Source: Selenomonas sp. AE3005 (GTDB lineage: Bacteria; Bacillota; Negativicutes; Selenomonadales; Selenomonadaceae). From it: DNA of 38,097 nt. The position numbers and the translations under genes were made by a program. The notes under the pieces are model-generated. The model was not told the DNA's origin. It made no database searches and saw only the letters and a program-made list of their open reading frames with translations. Below, piece after piece: positions 8,788 through 15,580 of this stretch. The stretch spans positions 1-38,097 of the forward strand of contig NZ_CAJODG010000014.1 of the NCBI RefSeq assembly GCF_905233635.1, given 5' to 3'. Position 1 is the first letter of the stretch. Every line of letters begins with the position of its first letter.

Positions 8788-10660
8788 GCCGTTTCTTTTC
8801 CTCCTTTCGTTCTTTTTTCAGACGCTCCTTCTCCATTTCGGCCAAATCTGCTGGCGTCAGGCGTGTTCCCCAAGTTGATTTCCAAAAGGTAAACCAGGCC
8901 ACCGGCATCTGCCACAACAAAACAGCTTCATAATACAAACAAAACCACATACCAAAAATCCAGGTACTGCTGCGGCGTAAAAAGAGCTGTGCCATACTCA
9001 TCAGTAAAGCCATCAGCATCATACCGACCACAAAGGTAACAGGAAAAACACGGTGCATAACGGGGACATAAATAAGGTTATACAAGACAATAATAGGTGC
9101 AGCAATAGGCACCACCAAGCCCATATAGAAACTCAGCGACATGAACGGCTCTTTTTTCCATATATAACGGGCTGCAATCAAAGATTCCCGCAGCCAGGAA
9201 CGTTTCCATCGCATTTGCTGTTTCAAAAACATAGTATAACTATGGGGTACAATGGTCGCACATATTGCCGAATCCTGATACGCCGTACGATTATGCCTAA
9301 GAATAAAATTCGTCATGCTGCGGTCATCGCCAAAAGTAGCTTTTTGCCCCAAAAACTTCTGATTAAGCCAGGCATCAGCATACTTTAGCACCAAGTCACG
9401 GCGATAACAGGACAGCGGCCCGGAAAGGCAAGTAACCGAGTCAAAATAACTCTCGGCGGCCTTCATAACCCGAAACGCTATATAATAACGCACAGACTGC
9501 ATACGCGTGAGCGCATTGGTGTAGGTATTGGCCACGTCTGTGCGGCCTGACACACCACCCATCTCCTTATCCTTAAACGGCTGAACAATGTTTCTTACTG
9601 CAAAGGGGTCAAGGAAACTATCCGAATCAACAAAAACCAACAGTTCATGTTTTGCTTCAGCAGCACCTAAAGCCATAGCATCACGTTTACCCTTATTAAA
9701 GGGCTGAACTATATAGCGAATGCGCGTATCAACTTGATAACTGCCCCTCTCCGTATCAGCAGCCTTAATTTCTTCAATAGCCTCTTTTATGCGTTCCACG
9801 GAATTATCATTAGAATGGTCATCGACAACAATAACTTCTAATTTGTCCACAGGATAATCCTGATTGATACAACTATGAATAGTACGTTTTATCCAGTTTT
9901 CCTCATTGAAACAAGGAATAATCACCGTAACCCCGGGTGTATAATCGGGGTCTATCTTTACCGGCCTGTAAAATGTCGCAAAGAAATAACGGGATAACAG
10001 GAAGGTAGCCGCAATAATACTGTATAAGTACAGCCAGCGGTTAAAACGGAAATACACCACCGATTCGGCTCTCATAAGGACAATAACCAATGTAATTATC
10101 CCCAGACAAAAAGCCGATACCCCCAGCATATAATTCTGCCGCTTGTGTGACGCATACTGCGCCAGAGTGTCATTGAATTCCAAGCCGCAAAAGACTGTGC
10201 CATCATCTTGGTTCAGTAAACGTACACAATGCGCCTGCAGCCGCTTGATTTTCATTTCATACCCTTCAGGCATAGAGCCGGGAGTAATCGTAAAACTGAG
10301 CTTTACCTTATCTCCCTCGTGAATATTTTCTTTATCTTTGCCGAAGAGTTTTATCAGCATACCTGTTGTACTGATATCTACAGCCTGAGCCACTATAGAC
10401 TTATGCCCTGTATCAATAGTTACCTCATAATCAACAAGATAACGCTGACCTCGTTTATCTTCCTTCTGATACAACCGATAATCAATTGCACCATTTTCAT
10501 CGCTTTCCACTGATCCACGTCTATCGTGATTACTTCTCATTCCGTCCTTGTCGGGAACATAGGAGAGCAGACGACGGTCAGGCTTTTCTTCCAGCAGAAC
10601 ATCCTGTGGTTCGTTGCTGGTATCAGATTTTTGTGCCGGCCTGTTCTTTATTGTTATCAT
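8771..10660 (-). CDS. PilZ-domain GT2 polysaccharide synthase, hyaluronan-synthase-like
   Basis: The 629-residue inner-membrane protein joins an N-terminal PilZ domain (about 68-165) to a processive GT2 synthase. PilZ marks are KRGQR (69-73, imperfect RxxxR) and DISTTG (95-100). Two membrane helices (175-197, 208-228) precede the catalytic part: VDDHS (279-283), DSDS (345-348), SGPLSCYRR (413-421), GDD (444-446) and QQMRW (481-485). SGPLSCYRR and FGDDRSMTN resemble hyaluronan synthases and NodC more than cellulose synthases. Further membrane helices follow from about 510. It should polymerise a UDP-sugar and move it across the inner membrane when c-di-GMP binds. PilZ lies before the catalytic domain, unlike BcsA. 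The start overlaps the upstream gene by ATGA. The UDP-sugar dehydrogenase two genes upstream suggests an acidic building block. Confidence 0.82.
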   Translation of the reverse strand: MITIKNRPAQKSDTSNEPQDVLLEEKPDRRLLSYVPDKDGMRSNHDRRGSVESDENGAIDYRLYQKEDKRGQRYLVDYEVTIDTGHKSIVAQAVDISTTGMLIKLFGKDKENIHEGDKVKLSFTITPGSMPEGYEMKIKRLQAHCVRLLNQDDGTVFCGLEFNDTLAQYASHKRQNYMLGVSAFCLGIITLVIVLMRAESVVYFRFNRWLYLYSIIAATFLLSRYFFATFYRPVKIDPDYTPGVTVIIPCFNEENWIKRTIHSCINQDYPVDKLEVIVVDDHSNDNSVERIKEAIEEIKAADTERGSYQVDTRIRYIVQPFNKGKRDAMALGAAEAKHELLVFVDSDSFLDPFAVRNIVQPFKDKEMGGVSGRTDVANTYTNALTRMQSVRYYIAFRVMKAAESYFDSVTCLSGPLSCYRRDLVLKYADAWLNQKFLGQKATFGDDRSMTNFILRHNRTAYQDSAICATIVPHSYTMFLKQQMRWKRSWLRESLIAARYIWKKEPFMSLSFYMGLVVPIAAPIIVLYNLIYVPVMHRVFPVTFVVGMMLMALLMSMAQLFLRRSSTWIFGMWFCLYYEAVLLWQMPVAWFTFWKSTWGTRLTPADLAEMEKERLKKERKEEKKRHVPQK

Positions 10661-11598
10661 TTAGCCGCTCCTTGTCTTACCTTATCAACTATCGGTATGT
10701 AGTAAATTTTGCGGAATTGATTTACAAACACCGCTTGCATTCCCCGTGCCTCTAAAGCCGTAAGCAGCCAATCCACTTCCATAGCCAAATCGGCTGTTGG
10801 CAGAACAGTCACGGAATTATCGTCCTTGATAGTGGGTTTCATATCAACAGCAGGTTTTTCCTCTCTGACAACCGGATCATCAGCTTTTTGTTCCACATAG
10901 CGGTTAACAGGAATAGCAATAATACTGCCTTTCTGAATTGTCGCTGCGTAAGTATCTGCTTCTGACTGGTTATGAATATGTCCCGGCTGAAACCGCACAT
11001 TCTCCTTAACAGCGTATTCCAAACCGGCAGCGCGCACCGATTTCAGTAAATCATCACTGTAAACAGTCCGCGGTGCTCTAAACAAGGTTGGCGTCAAAGG
11101 ATCATGCATGGCCACAGCCTTTTGCCCACGGCACATCTCCCTAATTTGTTCCTCCACCGGACGTTTTTCCAAAGCAGCCAGACCTACATAAGTGTAATTG
11201 CCTACTTCCTGCCCAGCACTGCGAATGAGCTTAATTGTCTCCGGCTCATCAGCAACATTTTCGCCTTCCAGAAAAAATACGGCGTCCGCTTTATGCTTGG
11301 CCAGCACGTCCAGCAGCCGCGCAGCCAAGGGCCTGTCAGGCATACCATCGAATACCAGTGCAATACGCGCCGAACCATCCTGCAAAGTAGTTATAACCTC
11401 TGCGGGTTTTATGTCCTCAGCCTGTCTTTTGGTCATCGCCTCTTTGATTTCATCCTCAGCAAGATAATTCTTGGTAAGGTCCGTTATGTCGGGAATAAAT
11501 TCCTTTTTCTCTATTACATTGTCCCTTATAAAGATCAGGGTTCCCACAACTACTATAAGGCAGCAAGCCACAAGCGCACCCATTTTTTTGAAATTCAC
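10657..11598 (-). CDS. membrane-anchored degenerate NodB/divergent deacetylase-like protein
   Basis: The 313-residue protein has one N-terminal membrane helix (about 7-24) and a periplasmic NodB-like domain. ARIALVFDGMPD (77-88) occupies the TFDDG position, AVFFLEG (106-112) the next strand and LFRAPR (172-177) motif 3. The His pair is replaced by GNYTY (133-137), and the terminal LxH motif by IIAIPV. It therefore lacks a metal site and is probably a structural or binding subunit, in the manner of divergent polysaccharide deacetylases (DUF610-type). The start is GTG, 11 bases after AGGAGG. It lies 19 bases after the dehydrogenase gene and its stop overlaps the synthase ATG (ATGA), so it may assemble with the synthase. 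Confidence 0.65.
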   Translation of the reverse strand: MNFKKMGALVACCLIVVVGTLIFIRDNVIEKKEFIPDITDLTKNYLAEDEIKEAMTKRQAEDIKPAEVITTLQDGSARIALVFDGMPDRPLAARLLDVLAKHKADAVFFLEGENVADEPETIKLIRSAGQEVGNYTYVGLAALEKRPVEEQIREMCRGQKAVAMHDPLTPTLFRAPRTVYSDDLLKSVRAAGLEYAVKENVRFQPGHIHNQSEADTYAATIQKGSIIAIPVNRYVEQKADDPVVREEKPAVDMKPTIKDDNSVTVLPTADLAMEVDWLLTALEARGMQAVFVNQFRKIYYIPIVDKVRQGAAK

Positions 11599-11617
11599 AG
11601 CCTATTAAACCTCCTAT

Positions 11618-12934
11618 TTATAGGCACCAGTATATATATCCTGCTTTTTCTGCGTTTTCACGCTCAAAAATACTCTTTACATCGATGAGTATCAACGGCT
11701 TATCTTTATCATTATGATAAAATTTTTGCAAAGCTCGCAAACCATAATTCACATATTGGTCATGTGCTACGAGCAGCACCAGACAATCCGCATTACTGAT
11801 AGTATTCTCGTCCACCAGTTCTATACCATATTCACGTTTGAACTCCTCTTTGTCGGCCACGGGATCCGTTGCCACAGGGTTCAAACCGTACTCCTGTAAA
11901 TGATGATAAATATCCACAGACCGGGAATTTCGTGTATCAGGACAGTTTTCCTTAAAGGTCATTCCCAACAGATAGATTTTGGCATGTGGGGCATCTATTC
12001 CAGCTCTGAGCATAACCTTGATAATTTCATTGGCTACAAATTTGCTCATATCATTGTTTATCCGCCGCCCGGCAGCAATCATCTGCGAATGTTGGTCAAG
12101 ATTTTCCGCCTCGTAAATAAAATAGTACGGGTCTACGCCAATACAATGGCCACCCACAAGACCTGGCCGGAATTTCAACGCATTCCACTTTGTATCCATC
12201 GCCGCTGCCACATCAGCTGTATCAATCCCCATCTGATGAAAAACCATCGCCAGTTCATTCATAAATGCAATATTGATATCGCGCTGAGTGTTTTCAACCA
12301 GTTTTGCCGCCTCGGCCACCTTGATAGATGAGGCTTTATATATCTTATCTATTATCACGCCATAAATATCTGCAATTTCCTTAAGTGTTTCGGCATCCTC
12401 ACCTGATACAATCTTGGTAATGCTCTTTAGTCTATGAACTTTATCCCCTGGATTTATACGTTCCGGCGAGTAACCGATTTTAAAATCACGTCCGGCCTGC
12501 AGCCCGGAAATCTCCTCCAGCAAAGGACGGCAAATATTCTCTGTTACTCCGGGATATACTGTGGATTCGTATACCACAATACTGCCTTTTCTTATATGCT
12601 TGGCTACAACTTCCGTAGCTCCCTTTACGGGATCAAGGTCTGGTGTTTTATCACCATTGATTGGTGTAGGGACAGCAATCACAATAAAAGACGCTTCAGA
12701 CAGGCGCTCAGGATTTGTAGTAAAGTCAATGCCAGCAGCCTGCAGCGCTTCGTTGCCGATTTCTGCCGTAACATCGCGCCCTTCTTCATAAGCTGCTATT
12801 TTTCTTTCATTGCGGTCAAAACCTATAACCGCAAATTTTTCTGCAAAGGCAGCTGCCAACGGCAAACCAACATAGCCCAATCCCACTACAGCCACCTTAG
12901 TTTTCTTGATACATAAATCTCCAAATAAACTCAT
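11618..12934 (-). CDS. UDP-N-acetylhexosamine 6-dehydrogenase, TviB/WbpO type
   Basis: The 438-residue cytoplasmic enzyme has VVGLGYVGLPLA (NAD-binding GxGxxG) near the N-terminus, the central signature YESTVYPG, YSPERINPGDK, the helix motif KLVENTQRDINIAF, and the catalytic GGHCIGVDPYY. These match the group that oxidises UDP-GlcNAc or UDP-GalNAc to the uronic acid (TviB of Vi antigen, WbpO) better than UDP-glucose dehydrogenases. It would supply UDP-HexNAcA to a synthase in this unit, so the polymer may be acidic. The ribosome binding site GGAAG is rather far (13 bases) from the ATG. Distinguishing GlcNAc from GalNAc as substrate is not possible by eye. Confidence 0.88.
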   Translation of the reverse strand: MSLFGDLCIKKTKVAVVGLGYVGLPLAAAFAEKFAVIGFDRNERKIAAYEEGRDVTAEIGNEALQAAGIDFTTNPERLSEASFIVIAVPTPINGDKTPDLDPVKGATEVVAKHIRKGSIVVYESTVYPGVTENICRPLLEEISGLQAGRDFKIGYSPERINPGDKVHRLKSITKIVSGEDAETLKEIADIYGVIIDKIYKASSIKVAEAAKLVENTQRDINIAFMNELAMVFHQMGIDTADVAAAMDTKWNALKFRPGLVGGHCIGVDPYYFIYEAENLDQHSQMIAAGRRINNDMSKFVANEIIKVMLRAGIDAPHAKIYLLGMTFKENCPDTRNSRSVDIYHHLQEYGLNPVATDPVADKEEFKREYGIELVDENTISNADCLVLLVAHDQYVNYGLRALQKFYHNDKDKPLILIDVKSIFERENAEKAGYIYWCL

Positions 12935-12993
12935 AATTAGACAGTATCTTCCTTTCTACATTTCTAATTACTTTACAAATAAGACGCACAAAC

Positions 12994-14700
12994 TTATTCA
13001 CTGTAATTTTGGAACGATTTAGTTACCGAACACCAAATGGTATTGCTATATCTTCCCCACTCAAGATCCTGCAAACGATACAACTCCAGGCCTAAAGTCC
13101 AGGAAGATGGTAAGTTATAGTTCATACCCACACCCCAGCCTTTAAAGCCACCACTGCTGCGCATATTGTCCGCCACGCCATTCATCGTGTGACTAATGTA
13201 AGTCGAGGCAGGCTGATAATAATATTTTAGCCAGCTGTTATATGTATATGGTTTCCAACTGTCCGGTGGTGCATATCCTAAAGTGAGTACATACCCGGTC
13301 TTGCCGCTTTTTCCGGTGTCCTTTCCGTACAGCAGCATAGCACCTGCATCAAATACACCAATATTATGATGGAAATTGCCCATATAAATATTACGGCTGT
13401 CTCCAGTTTTGTTCTGGAAATGATAATACCCTCCGCCCAGACCATAAACAGCATCTTCATAGGAGGCAGTAATATCATAGGATTTATCCATATCATCGAC
13501 CGGAGCTTTTCCATACTCCAAGGCGTACTTAACCGGCTTGCCAGTCTGCAGGCGCACGCCAATGAACTTACTGTCATAGATGTTGCCTTCGGCCATAACA
13601 CTGCCAAAAGCCCCCACATCAGTATGCACCTCTCCTATATTACCGCTAAGGTAATAGCGATCCAGTTTGAGCTTACCATCATCACTATATGCATTGCCAT
13701 TTAATGTTTTTTCCCACTCAACCATACCAATGGCATGCCAATTATTATCAATATTATAGTCAGGATATACACGTGCACGAATACGCGACCGCGTGCCGTT
13801 TCCGTTATCACCAGTGGAATGTCCGGTATCAAATCGCACTTCAGCATCAACCTTCAAGCGCTGATCCGGTACATCTTCCACCGGCAGATTTGATTCTAAT
13901 TGCTGACGGGCATTCATATTGTCAAGGCTGCCATTAGAATCAAGCTCCGTCATGAATTCCGCTCTCAGCTTACCAACAGTATCCAATAATGATGTAGGCA
14001 TCACCGAATCAGTATTCCCCTGCACTGCCAGACCGTCAGCTGACATCATAACGTTTTTGGGCATGGCGGTAGTGTCATTGCTCTCCCCATTACCACTAAG
14101 CCCTGACAACAAATTTCGTTGTCTTTGACGAACATATTCCAGCATTTTGGTTCTTTGTTCTACCCGGCTTTTGGCCTGTGCGTAGTCCCGGGATACCATT
14201 TCCAGTTTTTTTAATGATGTATCGCTTTTTTGCTTTAACGGCTCCATTACTTCCAAGCGATTCTGGCCCTGCATGGAACGGCGCACATACATTTCTGTAT
14301 CCCTGGCGGCTCTGCTGCGAACTCTGTCCAGCTGATCCTCAGCTGCCTTTTCCTGCTCTTTGGCCAGTTTTAATTGTACTTCATCCACAACTAACAAACG
14401 CGAAATACGTGCATACTCATCAGCGCGTGAGCTCGTCCTATTTTTTTCAAATTCTACTAAAGCCTGAGAAATCATCTGCCCTAACTCTTTACGCGAGTAA
14501 GATGACAATGGCTTTTCAGGCATCTCCATATAGCCCTCCTGCACCAGCAACATGAGGGAATCATATATCCAAGCCTCACTTGCTTGTGCCATTACCGGAG
14601 CTGCAGAGAATTCACAGCCAAAAAAAACAGCCCCTAGTAAGCAACTCTTGACACATGCTTCCAGGGGTAAACGCTTTTTGCCTTTAAAATCCAATAGCAA
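12994..14700 (-). CDS. outer-membrane beta-barrel protein with SLH-like and coiled-coil N-terminus
   Basis: The 568-residue protein has a signal peptide (to about 40, APVMAQA). An SLH-like stretch (43-85, including WIYDSLMLLVQEGYM and YSRKELGQMI) follows; SLH domains bind peptidoglycan in Negativicutes porins. A coiled coil (about 95-195) and a linker lead to a C-terminal domain of alternating amphipathic strands with glycines and aromatics (about 285-568) typical of an outer-membrane barrel. The last aromatic lies five residues from the end. It is the first gene of the unit driven by the promoter at 14765-14793, so it is a candidate export pore for the polymer of the PilZ-GT2. The start appears to be TTG (14700), 12 bases after AAAGGA; no good ATG is available. 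Confidence 0.7.
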   Translation of the reverse strand: MLLDFKGKKRLPLEACVKSCLLGAVFFGCEFSAAPVMAQASEAWIYDSLMLLVQEGYMEMPEKPLSSYSRKELGQMISQALVEFEKNRTSSRADEYARISRLLVVDEVQLKLAKEQEKAAEDQLDRVRSRAARDTEMYVRRSMQGQNRLEVMEPLKQKSDTSLKKLEMVSRDYAQAKSRVEQRTKMLEYVRQRQRNLLSGLSGNGESNDTTAMPKNVMMSADGLAVQGNTDSVMPTSLLDTVGKLRAEFMTELDSNGSLDNMNARQQLESNLPVEDVPDQRLKVDAEVRFDTGHSTGDNGNGTRSRIRARVYPDYNIDNNWHAIGMVEWEKTLNGNAYSDDGKLKLDRYYLSGNIGEVHTDVGAFGSVMAEGNIYDSKFIGVRLQTGKPVKYALEYGKAPVDDMDKSYDITASYEDAVYGLGGGYYHFQNKTGDSRNIYMGNFHHNIGVFDAGAMLLYGKDTGKSGKTGYVLTLGYAPPDSWKPYTYNSWLKYYYQPASTYISHTMNGVADNMRSSGGFKGWGVGMNYNLPSSWTLGLELYRLQDLEWGRYSNTIWCSVTKSFQNYSE

Positions 14701-14764
14701 TTTTCTTTACAATCCTTTCCTTTATCATAAGAATGAACCCAATCCAAAGATAAAATCTAATGCC

Positions 14765-14793
14765 ATTCTAATGTTACATCGTTAACCTGTCAA
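14765..14793 (-). promoter_or_regulatory. main promoter of the PilZ-GT2 polysaccharide unit
   Basis: On the minus strand a perfect TTGACA (14788-14793) is separated by 17 bases from TAGAAT (14765-14770). It is the best sigma-70-type promoter in the window and lies 64 bases before the first gene (14700). TTACAT and ATGTAA flank the spacer and -35 as an inverted repeat and could be an operator. Confidence 0.78.
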
Positions 14794-14822
14794 TATGTAA
14801 TTATTGCAAATTACAAACTTTA

Positions 14823-14857
14823 GGCAAAAATATTCGCAAATAATGATATTTTTCGCC
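14823..14857. repeat. inverted repeat upstream of the polysaccharide promoter
   Basis: GGCAAAAATAT (14823-14833) is the inverse of ATATTTTT-GCC (14846-14857, with one bulged C). It ends 30 bases upstream of the -35, where an activator could bind. It has no T tract and is not a terminator. Confidence 0.4.
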
Positions 14858-14895
14858 TTTTTGAGCATGTTTTCGCAGGAAAATACTCGTATTAT

Positions 14896-14943
14896 AAAAA
14901 AAGCGCTGCCAATGTGAACTTACTGTATCCACATTAACAACGC
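14896..14943 (-). terminator. terminator of the Pel-type unit, after thiT
   Basis: On the minus strand GCGTTG and AATGTG pair with CACATT and CAGCGC as a two-part stem, followed directly by seven T. It ends the unit that runs from pelD to thiT and isolates it from the next promoter. Confidence 0.8.
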
Positions 14944-14949
14944 CTTGCT

Positions 14950-15564
14950 TTACATATGTGACATGATTGCCTGTTCAGTTATTTTCTTCACTGGCAGAAC
15001 CTTGAGAATAACACAACAAATAAGCATTTCCGGCACCAGATATGTTGCATTTGCAACCAAGGAATACCACACAGGTGACATCCCTTCCGGGGCATAGCTG
15101 CCAAAAAAGACAACCCCGGAAATAAAATGACAGCAAAACCGGGCCAAAAAGGCCAGGCCCGTGCCCAAATACAGGTACTGGCGGCTAAGACCAGCCAGTC
15201 CCATAGCCATAAACGGCAGCGGATAGTCAAATAGCACCTGCACGGGATGGAGAATAAACGGGTCTTGAATCATATTTATCATGCCGTAGACAAAACCAGC
15301 CAACATGCCTGTGCCCACGCCAAAGCGATAGCCAATAAGCAGCAGCGGCACCATAGACCCGACTGTAATACTGCCGCCCTGAGGCATGTGAAATATCCTT
15401 AATTGCTCCAGAACAACAGCCAGTGCCAAAAGCAATGACGTTTGTACCAGCACTGTTGTACTCATTTTATCGCGGCGCACACACATCAAGCCTACAGTCA
15501 TGACCAGAATGCCCAGCAGAGCCAGGCATACAGCCGGTCTTGATAATATTTCCTCCAAAGACAA
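14950..15564 (-). CDS. thiT: ECF-type thiamine transporter S component ThiT
   Basis: The ~204-residue protein has six hydrophobic segments and the ThiT/YuaJ pattern: HMPQGGSIT (59-67), a YRFGVGTGMLAGFVYG helix, ILHPVQVLFDYPL (104-116), HFISGVVFFGSYAPEG (146-161) and YSLVAN (167-172). The conserved His, Tyr and Asn of the thiamine pocket are present. It would bind thiamine and use a shared ECF energising module encoded elsewhere. The start is uncertain: TTG at 15564 lies only four bases after GGGAG, and the TTG at 15558 has better spacing. It lies 16 bases after the barrel gene and before the terminator, an unexpected passenger in a polysaccharide unit. I see no clear TPP riboswitch. Confidence 0.85.
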   Translation of the reverse strand: MSLEEILSRPAVCLALLGILVMTVGLMCVRRDKMSTTVLVQTSLLLALAVVLEQLRIFHMPQGGSITVGSMVPLLLIGYRFGVGTGMLAGFVYGMINMIQDPFILHPVQVLFDYPLPFMAMGLAGLSRQYLYLGTGLAFLARFCCHFISGVVFFGSYAPEGMSPVWYSLVANATYLVPEMLICCVILKVLPVKKITEQAIMSHM

Positions 15565-15580
15565 ATAACTCCCTTGCAGT

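Noticed and set aside
14700..14950. c-di-GMP (GEMM) riboswitch before the second synthase unit
   Set aside because: The conserved GEMM elements are absent; only promoter, inverted repeat and terminator are visible.
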